A stretch of 64,000 nucleotides of DNA from Panorpa germanica (Eukaryota; Arthropoda; Insecta; Mecoptera; Panorpidae): contig OY783209.1 of NCBI GenBank assembly GCA_963678705.1, positions 14,446,001 through 14,510,000 of the forward strand, given 5' to 3'. The notes under the pieces were generated by a model. That model was not told where the DNA came from, ran no database searches, and saw only the letters and a list, made by a program, of their open reading frames with translations. The position numbers and the translations under genes are program-made. Shown here piece after piece: positions 1 through 12,261 of this stretch; the stretch's first letter is position 1; every line of letters begins with the position of its first letter.

Positions 1-90
1 TGTAATACTTTTTTTTTATATGTATAGTAAATGTGAGATATGGAATAAAGTTTAGTTCGTATCTGTGACTCAAGCGTTTGATTAATTAGA
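1..90 (+). repeat. Copia 5' LTR, cut by window start (left copy)
   Basis: Matches the last 90 bases of the 161-bp LTRs at 32100-32260 and 4098-4258. It ends in TTAATTAGA directly before a primer-binding site. Confidence 0.9.
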
Positions 91-104
91 GGTTATGAGC
101 CCAG
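91..104 (+). other. Copia primer-binding site (initiator tRNA-Met type)
   Basis: GGTTATGAGCCCAG follows the LTR directly. It resembles the Copia-type site that pairs with an internal fragment of initiator tRNA-Met, with one mismatch. The same site is at 32261-32274 in the right copy. Confidence 0.75.
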
Positions 105-200
105 TATTTTTTTAGTTTTTCTCGCAATTTTCGTGGACATTATAAGTAAAATAGTCTTTGCAGATTGAGATAAACTGTAATTAACGCTGTGACTGTGAAA

Positions 201-1351
201 ATGACGACGAACTATCATGTCAGTGTGCCTAAACTAAAAGGTCGGGAGAATTACAGTGAATGGGCTTTCGCGGCTGAGAATTTCTTAATTCTGGAGGGGC
301 TGTCTGATTGCATCAAGTCGGAGACAGTACCAAAAGAAATAGGAGCAGCAGGTGATGCGAAAACCAGAGCCAAACTTATTCTCACAATAGATTCGTCGCT
401 GTACGTACACATAAAAGATGTACAAACAACCCATGAGCTGTGGAAGAAATTGAAGATGACTCAGGATTTACGAAAAGGATCAGTTTGCTGAGGAGTTTGA
501 TTTCCATTCGACTCGAGAATGTTTCAATGACTTCGTACGTGACACAGATAATTGAAACAAGCCAGAAATTGAGTGGTACGGGTTTCAACATTAATGATGA
601 GTGGATCGCATCGCTTTTGTTAGCGGGATTAACAGAAAAATATTCCTCTATGATAATGGCGATCGAGCATTGCGGCATACCATTGACAGCAGACGCCATT
701 AAAACAAAGTTGTTGGACATGGAAGAAAGCGAAAACGGTGGCGACAGCAGCGCTTTCAATTCCAATGGTGTGTTTGCGAGTTATAAGAAGAACCGGAATG
801 TTGGTGGCACTTCAACCAGAGACAATGCCCATATGTCAAAGTCAAAATCAAAGGTCATAACATGCTATAAATGTAAACAAACAGGGCATTACCGTAATCA
901 GTGTACATTTTCGAACAAAAATTCATGGAATACAAATAATAATGAACGTACAAGTAGTAATGCGTTTAGCGCCGTGTTCTTGAATGGTGAATTCTGCAAA
1001 AGCGATTGGTATATTGACTCCGGGGCGAGTGTTCATCTTACCGCGAACAAAGAATGGTTGTCAAATGTGTCGCGGGATCTTAAGATTAAGGAAATTGTCG
1101 TGGCAAACAAAAATAAAATACCTGTATTATGTACTGGAGATGTGCAGATTACGACAAAGACGCACGCCAGTAAATACGAAATTACAGTGGAAGGTGTATT
1201 GTGCGTACCAAAGTTGACTACAAATCTGTTGTCTGTTAGTCAACTTATATCCAAAGGAAACAAAGTTTTATTTAACAACAATGGTTGTCAGATTTTCAAT
1301 AAGGCAGGAGTACTTGGAATATGTCTGAATATTGTCCAGCAACTGCAATGA
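201..1351 (+). pseudogene. Copia gag-protease region, frameshifted (left copy)
   Basis: This is the N-terminal part of a Ty1/Copia polyprotein. The ATG at 201 opens a Copia gag domain (WAFAAENFLILEGL is typical), which is cut by a TGA at 489 after a frameshift near 455-470. Gag then continues in another frame to 1351. It contains a CCHC zinc knuckle (CYKCKQTGHYRNQC, about 863-904) and an aspartic protease active site, DSGAS, near 1018. Gag packages the RNA and the protease matures the polyprotein. The same breaks occur in the right copy, so they predate the duplication. Confidence 0.9.
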
Positions 1352-2043
1352 CTGTGTCCAATGAAGTTTGGCATCGACGTTTAGGTCATGTCAACAGCCA
1401 GTATTTGAACAAGATGCAAGATGCTGTAGAGGGATTGACAATTGATAGTAAGATTGATATGTCCAAGTCATCATGTGTCGCATGCTGTGAGGGCAAGCAA
1501 AGCCGGTTGCCTTTTCCCAAAGAAGGTAGCAGAAGTACTGAGTTGTTACATATTGTGCATACCGATCTCTGTGGGCCAATGGAAAATCGGTCAATAGGTG
1601 GTTCGAGATACTTCATGCTGTTCATCGATGATTTTAGTCGTATGACATATATTTATTTCCTAAAAACAAAGGATGAGGCGTTGAAATGCTTTCAACAATA
1701 CAAAGCAGAGGTTGAGAATCAACTTAATCGCAGGATTAAGATTTTGAAAAGTGACAATGGGACAGAATTGTGCAACAGCAAGTTTGATGATTTTTTGATG
1801 TCGCATGGGATAGTACATCACAAAACAAACCCATACACGCCAGAGCAGAATGGACTCTCGGAGCGATATAACCGGACTATTGTTGAGAAAGCCAAGTGTC
1901 TGTTGTTTGATGCAGGTCTCGAGAAAAGGTTTTGGGCAGAGGCTGCACACACTGCAGTGTACTTACAGAACAGGACTGTGACTACATCCTTAAATTATAA
2001 AATTCCTTTCGAGACATATGGACAGATAGAAAGCCTGATGTAA
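1321..2043 (+). pseudogene. Copia integrase region (left copy)
   Basis: Codes for the pre-integrase zinc domain (VWHRRLGHVN) and the rve integrase core. Acidic catalytic residues are visible at HTDLCGP, KSDNGTE and NGLSERYNR. It is out of frame with the gag-protease part upstream and ends at a stop at 2041-2043. The homology then continues in another frame. The integrase would insert the cDNA, but this copy cannot make one full polyprotein. Confidence 0.9.
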
Positions 2044-4054
2044 GTCACCTACGTATTTTTGGTAGCATAATTATGGTACATGTGCCAAAACAAAGAGATT
2101 GAAATGGGACAGAAAAGCTGAAAAGTGTATCCTTGTCGGCTATTCTAATGATGTCAAAGGGTACAGGATTTACAACCCGAAGTCTAATGTCATCACTATC
2201 AGTAGGGATGTTATAGTATTGGAGAAGATAGAGACAGAGAATAATCTTCTGGAGGTACAGGAACATTGTTCAGATGATGTGAATACAGTTCCAGTAGGGG
2301 AAGAAGATTTGACACTTCAGGCAGATTCACATGAACAATCAGATAGCTTGAACATGAATGACAGTGGTGAAATGTATGTACCTTGTGAAGATGAAACATT
2401 AGATAGCTCAGAGTCTGGTGCAACAGACAGTGAAGACTCCATAATACTCAACAATGTCAACACAATAAGTGGTCCTCGGCGTAGAAAGCAGCCAGACAGA
2501 TTTGGATTTGCAAGTGCTTGCATAGAAGAAGACCAGATGTTCACGGGTGAGATATTGTTGCAAGAAGCCTTGGAAGGATCTGAGAAAGCACAGTGGTTAG
2601 CGGCAGTGCAGGAAGAGCTACAGTCGTTCGAGAAAAATAGTGCGTGGGAACTCGTAGATGTTCCAAAAGATGGTACTATAGTGCAGTGCAAGTGGGTGTT
2701 GCGGAAAAAGTACGATATTGAAAACAATGTGCGTTACCGTGCTCGTCTGGTCGCAAAGGGCTTCACCCAAAAACATGGTGTGGACTATGCTGAAACATTT
2801 TCGCCTGTAGTGAGACATACAACTCTTAGACTATTATTTGCATTGTCTGTAAAGTTAGGTTTAGATGTCACTCATTTAGATGTTAAGACTGCGTTCTTAA
2901 ATGGTGATTTAGAGGAAACCATTTACATGAAAATGCCAGATTGTTATAATAGTAGTTGTTCCATTTATGAACTTAAGCAGGCCTCTAGGGCCTGGAATAA
3001 AAAGGTAGATGATTGTTTGATCAGTAATGGTTATGAAAGATCAAAAATAAAGCCATGTATGTATATAAAGGATAATAACAAATGTAAGGCCATTGTAACA
3101 GTCTATGTCGATGATTTCTTTATATTTTCCAACGATAAAACTGAAACTAAGAGCTTGAAACAGATTTTATCTAATAAGTTTAGCATTAAAGACTTAGGTG
3201 ATGTTAAACTATGTCTTGGAATGAATGTAACCTTTAACAAAGATAAAGGATATGTAACTTTGAGCCAGCAAACTTATATTGATCAATTATTGAGCAAATT
3301 GAATTTAAGTGATTGTAAGGTTGTTGATACACCTATGGAGGTCAAATTAAATGTAAGTAAAGGTGAATTAGGTGTAAATAAATGTGTGCCCTATCAACAA
3401 CTAATTGGTAGTTTGATGTACCTGTCAGTCTTAACTAGGCCAGATATTAGTTATTCTATAAGTTTTTTGAGTCAATTCAATAATTGCCACACTAAACAGC
3501 ATTGGGAATATGCAAAGAGATTATTGAGATATCTTAAAAGAACTAAATCTTATGGAATAAAATATTGTAAAGATGGTAACTCAGAAATAAGAGGCTATGT
3601 TGATGCTGATTGGGCTTCTAACTCTGAAGGGAGAAGATCATATACTGGGATGTGTTTTTTGTTGTCTCATGGTGTAATATCATGGGAATGTAGGAAACAG
3701 AAATGTGTAGCCCTCTCCAGTACTGAATCAGAGTATATTGGTCTATCTGAGGCATGTAGAGAAGCATTATATCTTAGGGAATTACAGTATGAAATAACCA
3801 ATAAGATGTACACAATAAGCATATTCAATGATAACCAAGGCGCACAGAAGTTGTGTGCAAACCCAGTCTTTCATAAACGTACAAAGCATATTGATATCAA
3901 ATATCATTTTTGTCGTGATTTAGTAAAAGATAAAATTGTTAAAGTACTATATGTGCCAACAGCTGATATGCCAGCTGACATTTTAACGAAAAGTTTATGT
4001 TCAGCAAAGCATTATAAATTTATGTTACTTCTTGGGATAGTTTGTTTAGATTAA
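2044..4054 (+). pseudogene. Copia reverse transcriptase / RNase H (left copy)
   Basis: Open from 2099 to the stop at 4052-4054. It holds the Copia-type reverse transcriptase (RARLVAKGFTQKHGVDY, LDVKTAFLNGDL, catalytic YVDDFF) and RNase H (GYVDADWASNSEGRRSYTG, ALSSTESEY). A single missing A near 2090, compared with the right copy, adds a frameshift specific to this copy. The catalytic motifs look intact, but the frame is separated from gag and integrase. Confidence 0.92.
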
Positions 4055-4097
4055 ATTTGCATTTATCTGTAATAGTGGATATTGCGATAAGTAGGGG

Positions 4098-4258
4098 TGT
4101 TATTTTATGTCTATTTTATATCGACAATATCAGTCAATTATACAAGTAGTGCCATCTACCTTTAACTATTTAATACTGTATTTTTATATGTATAGTAAAT
4201 GTGAGATATGGAATAAAGTTTAGTTCGTATCTGTGACTCAAGCGTTTGATTAATTAGA
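4098..4258 (+). repeat. Copia 3' LTR (left copy)
   Basis: 161 bp, starting TGTTATTTTATG directly after the purine tract AAGTAGGGG and ending TTAATTAGA. It is followed by ATAAC at 4259-4263, the same five bases that precede the 5' LTR of the right copy, so they are the target-site duplication. Confidence 0.92.
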
Positions 4259-4299
4259 ATAACTCAATAGTTGATGCACTATAAATAAATAAATATTAA

Positions 4300-4359
<60 letters not shown>

Positions 4360-4366
4360 ATATATT
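4300..4366. repeat. AT microsatellite
   Basis: (TA)n run between the Copia target site and the P-like element. The matching run at about 36474-36548 has a different length. Confidence 0.95.
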
Positions 4367-5439
4367 GCAGGTGCCGGACATTCTGTAACAAACTTTTCGT
4401 ACAAATTTTAACACCGTCAAGTGGCGGTCTCATAACGGATAATCAGAACTAACAGTTTTTTTAAACGCGGGTACCACTATATCGCATGGGTAATACTGAA
4501 TAATGTAATTACGACAATTATCGGCATCAATCGTGAACAACCGTCAAAATTCAAATATGCACATGGATGCTTATGTCAAATGATGTCAAAATTCAGCAAG
4601 TGCGAAACTTGTGTATAAATATTTTAAAATAAGCGAGACTAGACTTCTGAATAATGTGGTTAATCTACCAGTATTGTGTGAGGACCCAAACACAAGAAAT
4701 ACTCGTAAGTACAAAAATTCCACATTACATTTTTCTATAATTAAATCATAAAAATAGAATCTTTCTTGTTTGATCAATGACAATTAATTTGGATCATGAT
4801 CATGATTATATTTCTATAACTTGAATAAATAATGTATAACACTCGTTATTTTCAAAGGATTTATCGTTCTTGCAACAGTATGTGACCAACTCAAAGTCAA
4901 CATCAAAGTCAAGGTGGATTTAATAGAAGAAAGAGCTCGAAACAATTAAGATATTTGAGGTAATCATTTCTGCACTTAGTGTTTAAAGTAATACATTAAA
5001 AACAAAATATAAGACTTTAGTAATAACATCTTTTATCAGGTGCAGTACTGAACGGGAACAGTAGTCCAATCCTCTGTATGAAGTTTCTCATATTATGAAG
5101 TACATCAGTAATGACATTTTTGGATAGCAGTTACACTTATGTTTTACCACATGGAAACCTAATTGTGCAGCATATAGAAGAGTCATAAGAGAGGTTCATA
5201 CCCGAAAAACATTTCCGGGACACATAACTTAGCGACACGTCAAGAAGAACATAATTCCGAGATTGAAAACATGTAGTAGACATGCAGTACAAATATAAAG
5301 TCAATGAGTAGGAATGCAGTTACTTCAAATGTCTTCTGGTACATTTATTTATATTACAAACAAATCTATTTTCTTCAACCTCATCGTTGACTCTTTTATT
5401 TTTCAATTTAGGTCTGCAAGTCAACTCTTAGAAAAATAT

Positions 5440-6190
5440 ACTAACTATACTGGAGAATTCCTTCTCCTTTTGCGATCATCTGTTCGATAGTTTAAATGGT
5501 TTTAATCATAATCAGGAGGATAAAGTGAGAAAACCATCCAAAAGCTCACTAGAAGAAAATTCAACACACAAAGCGTTTTGGAATAAACATCTACGAACTA
5601 TTAGAAATATAAAAGCAATACTTTTAAAGACTGGCCAAGTTAAAATAAACGTAATTTTATCGTCTTAAAAATTTGGCATCGATAATGTCAAAGTTTTTTG
5701 CAATATGCTACAAAGAACTTTTCGTTTTTATAAACTTTTATTGAAACATGTAAACCAAGACGCGTACTTGGATATTTCTTTGGACAGATAAGGTCCCTTA
5801 ATGGTAGGAATGTTAATGCCGAGTACTTATCAGTTTTGCTTGTCCTATATTTATTTTTAATAACATATTAAATTGTACCTAAGGTATTTAGTACAAATTG
5901 TGAATATGATTATGGCAATTGTCTTGATAAAGCTGATACTTTCCTAACACAAGCAAATTCAATATAGAACGACACCGGTAACTGTATTGCCATCGAAAAT
6001 CCGAGAGAGCACAGTATAATGTGCCCCTCAGGAGCACTCGGTGTACGATGCTCTTACTATGAAAATTATGAAAGAACTGAAACCATCATGTAACAAATGT
6101 ATTGAAGACTACATATCTATAGGTAATCGTTTAATTAATATAATTCAATTCTTTTTTAAAGATGCTTCAAGTTATATTTATTTTAGACGA
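5440..6190 (+). pseudogene. Decayed P-element/THAP9-type transposase pieces (left copy)
   Basis: Broken frames show a stretch near 5465-5640 reading CDHLFDSLNG followed by AFWNKHLRTIRNIKAI. This resembles the P-element/THAP9 region around a LFDSLN core. Near 6050-6120 there is KELKPSCNKCIEDYI, like the family's C-terminal CxxC segment. Frames are interrupted, partly by probable introns, and no product can be made. Family assignment rests on recalled motifs only. Confidence 0.5.
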
Positions 6191-6985
6191 ATATTTGAGG
6201 ATAGCTCTTGAAAATAATATTAGTACAAATGTTGACGCTGCCAGAAACCTTACAAGGAACTTGATACCGAATGTTTGCTACAACAAGTGATCCAGTCTAA
6301 CGATGCTGGTCCATTTGCAGAACAAAGCATAATACTAAACTATGCTGGAGAAAAATAATATTATGCAGCTATTGCTTGCTGAAAGGAAATGATCTACTCT
6401 TTGATTTAGATTAAATGCAAATGAAGGGCTACAGATTTTTATAAAGCTAGAATTAAAGGTATACGTGCATAACTTAATACATTAACGTTTACATTATTAT
6501 TTTCTGTTTAGTATTTCTTTTTCTATTGCTTCATACTTAATTTCTTTTGTACACAGTTTCCTTTAAACTCAAAATGTTAACTGATTAATTAATTAGTTAA
6601 CGTTTTATTATTTACCGAAATTTATCATAATTCTGCTACATTATCATTAACTAAATGCAAGACTTTAATAAAATATCTTTTACTACTATCGTAATTTGAT
6701 ATGTAACATTATATAATCTTTAAAAGGTTCATTAACGTCAGAAAACTTAAATTATTGTTTATGTACAGAAATTTATGGTAAATAAAACATATACCTTTAA
6801 TTCTTCGTCGACGTTTTAAGTATTTACATATTTTTGGGATTGTAATACAACTTTTTTAATGAATTTGTATTCTTAACCAAATAATAGTTATTGTGTATGA
6901 ATAATAAAGAATATATTATAACTAAAATTAAACTCTTTTACTAAAATAGTAATAAGGTTGAATAAGTTGTAAATTAATATTTTTT

Positions 6986-7022
6986 TTAAGTGCTAATAAC
7001 TCTCAAAAGTTATTGCACTTAA
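6986..7022. repeat. Short hairpin palindrome
   Basis: TTAAGTGCTAATAACT is mirrored by AGTTATTGCACTTAA around a short loop. A diverged version of the same palindrome is the target into which the Copia element inserted (32086-32099 joined across the element to 36435). Confidence 0.75.
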
Positions 7023-7190
7023 AAAAATATTTTTTTATTTTTAAATTTTATAATAATTAAATTCGAAATATAGGCTCCTCCCACAAAAATCTGCTAGTTC
7101 CAATTTTCCGTTATGAGACCGCCACATGTCGAAATGATGCCAAATTTTGTACGAAAAATTGGTTAGAGAGTGACCGGCCCCTGATATATT

Positions 7191-7484
7191 ATTACAAATT
7201 TGCGGGCGATTGTGCATACAAAAATTATAGTTGTGAAATATTATCCGGAATTAGCAGAAAAGGATGCACATTCCTGTATAATTACCTCGGCTATATGATA
7301 GATAGATAGGGTTGTGTACTTGAAGCGTTACAGTTTTATTACGCATAGTACTTGGATCTAAAAAGATAACCAATGCGTAAACAAATGCATTTTGCGCATG
7401 TACGTTATTCTCTCAAATAAACTGTAATTGTAAATAATTGTACATAGTTGTAACTTGTTTTGTGTTAATAAATAAATTGTGTAT
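7191..7484 (+). repeat. LTR fragment, TGTTACGAATTTGCGGG family (left copy)
   Basis: Starts ACAAATTTGCGGGCG directly after the P-like element and ends near AATAAATAAATTGTG. It matches the start and middle of the solo LTR at 30134-31460 and the LTR at 50837-51690, with large deletions. The copy in the right block begins near 39372. Confidence 0.7.
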
Positions 7485-8100
7485 ATTATATATATATAAT
7501 ATATATAAATACAAAGTTAAGTTTTAGGAGTAACTGGGAGTAGCCTAATCGTGAAAAACATATTTCATTTTTATAATAATTCCTTTTTTATTTAAAAATT
7601 ACAAAGTTTTTGAAGATGATTTTAGTTGTTACACTTATTCTACTTATTTCTAATATTCTAGTTCTTTGTAATTATAATATATATGGCATCTAATAGTTAG
7701 ATATTTCCAAAAAATCGGAGGTATATATCAATCAATATATATTCTCAATCTCTATATCTATAATTCAGTTACGTTTTTTATTTATTTCTATAATAAAAAG
7801 TAAAGTTGTTTTAAATATTTTTATAAATTCGCTCAATACTTCTAACTAAATGACTTCATCCATCACTTCCGCGGGCTGACCGGATCATGTCGGTTACTAC
7901 CAAACCACAGTTTGATAGTAAGTAGGTCAAGTTTGTTTTAGACTTTTGATTATTTGAGCCAGCTTTAATTATGGTGCAGGCTGTGCAGTGCCTACATTTC
8001 CTCACGGCAACTCCAAAGAGCATGCGTCGCTCGCAGTGCTCTCAAAAACCTTACGCCCATGTTATTACATGTGACGGCCTTCGTGTTATTTATTCATTTC
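7485..8100. other. AT-rich spacer, nothing recognised
   Basis: No coding similarity, inverted ends or tandem repeat stood out. It is present almost unchanged in the right duplicate. Confidence 0.5.
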
Positions 8101-8126
8101 TTCAAAAATTAAAATAATGGAAGGAT

Positions 8127-8475
8127 TTGGACTTAGATACAAAACTTAGACTTAGATACTGCGCCATGCTGGCTCTTCAGGTGTGGAGAAGTTCGAGCTC
8201 CATTACGCCATTGGATATTTTAAATTATATGTTTATGAATAAATTATTTACAGTGTTCCTAAATCTGTCCACAGCACTTAAAATTTACCTCACATTGCAG
8301 TCACTGTAGCACACAGCGAAAGATCATTTTCTTAACTAAAAATAATTAAAAACGCAAAGTAGATTGACAAATTTATCGTTAATAAGTATTGAACATGAAA
8401 TCAAAATTGAAGTCAGTGACATCGTTAAAGATTTTATAAATGCAAAAGCACGAATAGCACCTTATTTGTAAATAT
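8127..8475 (+). pseudogene. hAT transposase dimerisation-domain relic (left copy)
   Basis: The frame reads PLDILNYMFMNKLFTVFLNL and then, after a break, AHSERSFS. This is the hallmark of the C-terminal dimerisation domain of hAT/ZBED-type transposases, where SERSFS follows a hydrophobic helix. Stops follow within 30 codons, so this is a fragment of a dead transposase. The right copy has it at 40310-40660. Confidence 0.65.
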
Positions 8476-8479
8476 ATTT

Positions 8480-9030
8480 GTGTTGTATTACGAGCGTCCT
8501 GTAATTTAATTAGCTTTTAAATTAAATAATTTTGAAATAATTACAAACTTGTGTATTTTTATTCTTGTAAGCCCTTACTTACTAAATTTTTTTACTTGTG
8601 TACCTGTTGCTTCCCAACATCATTTAATATTGCACTATTTGCACGCAAATTTCCTTTCACTGGTGAAAACATAACTGTAGGTATTCCATTTAGACCGCGC
8701 ACCTACTAGAGTATGCCAGGGTATTGTTTACACATGGGCGCTACGTTGATTATGTTTCAATATTTTAATATGTGTGTTCATGTTTCTATTTTGGAAATCG
8801 TGGTAACAATCAGTGGTTAGTTTTAGTCAGTATCTGTTTCTTATGAACTCGAATCTTCAAAAGTATATTTAGATTATTATAAATCATATTTCAAACGTAT
8901 TGTTCAAAATGTTCAATATTGAAAAATATTGTTTAGAACTGATGATCGTTTATCAACTGATAAGCAAACCTGCTGGTAAATTTGCAATCCCATAAAATAT
9001 TTAAGAGGTAATATAATGCATTTATATCCT
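8480..9030. other. AT-rich spacer, nothing recognised
   Basis: No supported gene or element ends between the hAT relic and the Helitron-like start at about 9033. Confidence 0.45.
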
Positions 9031-9148
9031 ATATTATAATGTTCCAACTGTTTGAATCTATTCTTATATTCTTACTATTATAATGTTCGTAATGTTCCAA
9101 TTTAACATGGAAAACTCATAAGAACTCATAGATATTTATATATATATA

Positions 9149-9457
9149 CTAGCTGTCCCGGCCACGCGTTGCTGTGGCTAACGTTTTTGTCATATTACAT
9201 TACATAGCGCCATCTATTGAATATTTACTCAACCTAGTCAACAGATGTCGCCATCTTTTAAAATCGTTTGGAGCTAACAGATAATTAGACAAATAATTTG
9301 CAATAAGATAATATTGCAATCATAAATTGAGATGTAAGCTATCCTATCTTTCCAGTTGGATCAAACTGCACACGGTGTACAAATTTGATTAAAATCGGTG
9401 AAGTAGTTTAGGAGTCCATCGCGGACAAACAACGTGACACGTAATTTATATATAAGA
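9149..9457 (-). mobile_element. Short non-autonomous Helitron A1
   Basis: On the minus strand it starts with TC and ends in a GC-rich hairpin (GCCAC...GTGGC) followed by CTAG, inserted between A and T. About 310 bp with no coding capacity. The sequence is shared with 9462-9773, 51704-52036 and 60949-61282. Confidence 0.75.
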
Positions 9458-9461
9458 TATA

Positions 9462-9773
9462 CTAGCTGTCCCGGCCACGCGTTGCTGTGTCTAACGTTTT
9501 TGTCATATTACATTACATAGCGCCATCTATTGAATATTTACTCAATCTAGTCAACAGATGTCGCCATCTTTTAAAATCGTTTGGAGCTAACAGATAATTC
9601 GACAAATAATTTGCAATAAGATAATATTGCAATCATAAATTGAGATGTAAGCTATCCTATCTTTCCAGTTGGATCAAACTGCACACGGTGTACAAATTTG
9701 ATTAAAATCGGTTAAGTAGTTTAGGAGTCCATCGCGGACAAACAACGTGACACGTAATTTATATATATTAAGA
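9462..9773 (-). mobile_element. Short non-autonomous Helitron A2
   Basis: Second copy of the same element, four bases from A1 in the same orientation. Ends TC and CTAG, flanked by A and T. Very similar to A1 apart from a few substitutions, including one that weakens the hairpin. Confidence 0.75.
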
Positions 9774-10039
9774 TATATTTCCGGTAACAAAATCGTATAT
9801 GGTAACTTCTAAACGGCGCCTACAAAGTTTTTTAAATTTTGATATTATGTAAAGGACGAATTTCTAAGACTTTCTACGTCCCTGAATTTTTCTCTGAATT
9901 TCCCTGGAAAAAATTATTCTGGAAAAACTGGAAAATTCGAAAAAATACTTTTGCAAATATCTGACGAACTAGAAAAGATAGAAAACTGAAATTTGGTGTG
10001 TGTTTTGAGATCATAATTGTGCACATTTTCCAATAGTTG

Positions 10040-10690
10040 GAAATTTGAAATTTAGGTTCAGTAGCGGCGCGAATTTCTGGGGGCAATGTTAGAAAAGAGT
10101 TAGGACGTTCAAATTTAATATGTAGGCTCGCTGTAGACAGTAATTAAAGAAAAAAAATAAAAAGCCCCAAATTTCCAGTGGCGGCGGGAGTTGATACAGT
10201 AAAAGCCAGAAATATTGAAAAAGCAGTATTAAAACTTAGGGTATGTATTGAGACACTAATTGCGATTGTTTGCCCATATTTGGATTACCAAAATTTTTAT
10301 TCAGTAGCGGCGTGATTTTTTAAGGGCAATGTCGCAACAGAGCTAGAACGTTGATATTTGGAACGTGGGCCTTATATAGAGTGTCATTAAAGAAAAACTA
10401 CAGAAAACTGTAACTTTCCAGAGGCGGCGGGCGCTGGGGGCCAAAAACCAGAAATATGAAATATATAGAGATAAAAGGCTATAGTTTAAAAAATATGTTC
10501 TTAGATACAAATAAAATAGATCCCCGTGCTAAAATTTAACAAACTTGTTCAGTAGCGGAGGTTTGTGGGGGGTTTTAATGCTAAAATATAAATACATAGC
10601 TGAAATTTAGTATGCAGATATAGATTGACATATTAATAACGAAAATATGAAGAAACTACAATTTCTTAAGTGTAGTATTGAAGTAGGGGG
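10040..10690. repeat. Degenerate tandem units inside Helitron-like body
   Basis: Three diverged units start near TTCAGTAGCGG (about 10055, 10300, 10548). Each is followed by a G-rich stretch and a phrase like AATTAAAGAAAAA or a related A-rich run. Spacing is roughly 250 bp. No reading frame is conserved. Confidence 0.5.
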
Positions 10691-10809
10691 TGATAAACCG
10701 AGTATAATAACCATGTAGAGGTACAAGAATGATATTTTCCATGTAGAATACTAAATAGAAGAAAATAGTTGTCCATATGTTATATATTCAAATTTTTCAA
10801 TTGAATATC

Positions 10810-12203
10810 TTACGATTCTCTTCCTATGTTTTTGATATTTGTTTCTTTACGTTAATACGTAACTCTTGCAAGCCGTCATCACGCATTTCTCGATAAACTT
10901 CTTCTAACTGCTGATAAATATGCATTTCATCTTCTGTTTTCATTGTCACACCTGTGAACAACTTAAAGGGTGTGGTATTTATGCGCGGATAAGTTTTGTT
11001 AAATCCTTGTTGTACTTGTCACACGTATTCATATCATTTGAGTGATTTGTTCAAAGAAAGCTTGGCCAACACTGGTATAACAGTCCCGATTACGCGTACC
11101 TTGACACGTTAAATATTTCTAGTCTTGCAATAATCTTTAAATTCTTCTGAAGTAAATGATGTTCCTCTGTCACTTACAGTACGATATGGATCGCGAAATA
11201 CTTTAGACTGGGTTTTCAGTCTTGTAATGACTTCAGTACTGGCCTATGACTTGACCGGATAGAGCCATACAAACTTCGTAAAGCCGTCCACAACTACCAG
11301 TATGTGTATATATTGCTTGCTCGTAACCTGTAGAGGTACGTGGTCTACATGATCTACGTGTATGTTTGGAATGGTACTTCATATTTTTTAATAAGATGTA
11401 ACAACCCTTCTTGCTTTCTCATTTTTCGGTCTGCTACTATGCACGCTATGCAGATTTCAATATGCCTAGTTATTTTCTTGTCCACGTTCCGAAGATAGTA
11501 ATCGGCATCAATTGATTCTTTTGTTTTCTCTAGCTTATAATGACCAATATCTTTTCTTATAATATTTTCAAATAATAATATAATGATGGACTTCGGTATT
11601 ACGATTCGTCTTCTGTCTGTACCTGGATCTTCATAATAAATCAATTCATTTACTATAACGTAGTTGTCATACTTTTGCGTTTTTAACAGGGTCTTAACCA
11701 ATTGTAATTTCTCGTCCTGTTGCTGAGCTGCTATCATTCGGTTTAGTAGGTTGTCTACTGTCATTACGACGTTCCTACTTAATGCATCGACGTGCATCAT
11801 TATTATTCTTCCTTGTACGCTATTCAATTGTGTAATTAAACTCACTTAATAACAATATCCTCCTTGCCACTCTGTCGACAAATCACGTTTATTTATAGTC
11901 ATTTGGAAAGCGGCTCAATCCGTAATAGTTTTAAATTTTAAACCTAACTTTAAACCTCTAATAACATTTAATGATTAAATCATTGCTAGAATTTCTAATT
12001 CATAGCTACTATAATTCTGTTCATGCTGATTGAGTTTTTTACTCATGTAATAAACTAAATGTAATTTATTGTTAAAGTATTTTTGAAACAAAATTCCGCC
12101 GTAATCCCACTTGCTAGCGTCATAATGAAATTCTGATTCGGCTTCATGTCTGTATATCGATAACACTTGGTTTTCACACAGATTTTGCTTCAACATCTGC
12201 ATT
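10810..12203 (-). pseudogene. Gypsy retrotransposon relic (RNase H to integrase)
   Basis: Minus-strand coding pieces lie in the correct Gypsy order. RNase H is at 12202-11975 (EFHYDASKWDYGGILFQ, YSSYELEILA), followed by HVDALSR near 11790. The integrase zinc domain lies in 11845-11354 (HIEICIACIVADRKMRKQEG). A decayed integrase core follows near 11345-11100 (ILVVVDGFTKFVWLYPV, TVSDRGTSFTS). Several stops break it. Its RNase H end abuts the AT repeat in which the Maverick lies. Confidence 0.82.
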
Positions 12204-12207
12204 AATG

Positions 12208-12259
<52 letters not shown>
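12204..12259. repeat. AT microsatellite, Maverick target
   Basis: (TA)n run directly left of the Maverick. The last six bases, TATATA, repeat directly right of the element at 25927-25932. Confidence 0.9.

Positions 12260-12261
<2 letters not shown>

Larger units (their letters stand above)
4368..7183 (+). mobile_element. P/THAP9-like DNA transposon relic with long TIRs (left copy)
   Basis: A 2816-bp element with imperfect inverted ends of about 80 bp. The left end starts CAGGTGCCGG at 4368 and the right end finishes CCGGCCCCTG at 7183. Both arms share GTGGCGGTCTCATAACGGA. The flanking 8-mers, ATATATTG and ATATATTA, differ at one base, consistent with the 8-bp target duplication of P or hAT elements. 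The interior carries decayed P/THAP9-type coding pieces. The ends alone would also fit hAT. Confidence 0.7.
1..10796. repeat. Segmental duplication, left copy
   Basis: Position 1 matches 32171, and the match continues to 10796/42989. Outside microsatellites I saw only about five substitutions (near 246, 2324, 2531, 5995, 8515) and one single-base deletion near 2090. The block holds a Copia element, a P/THAP9-like relic, an LTR fragment, a hAT relic and Helitrons. Its left end lies outside the window. At 10796 this copy passes abruptly into a Gypsy relic. Confidence 0.95.
9033..10796 (+). mobile_element. Helitron-like body, truncated on the right (left copy)
   Basis: Begins with the recurrent start ATTATAATGTTCCAACTG and has a second start near 9069. 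It contains two small Helitrons nested in it. The body repeats phrases such as TTCAGTAGCGGCG. The related longer copy at 41214-45519 ends in a hairpin plus CCAG. This copy is cut at the duplication border. Confidence 0.55.

Noticed and set aside
382-765. Long minus-strand frame across Copia gag, also at 32552-32935
   Set aside because: It is the antisense shadow of the gag frame. No similarity or codon logic of its own.
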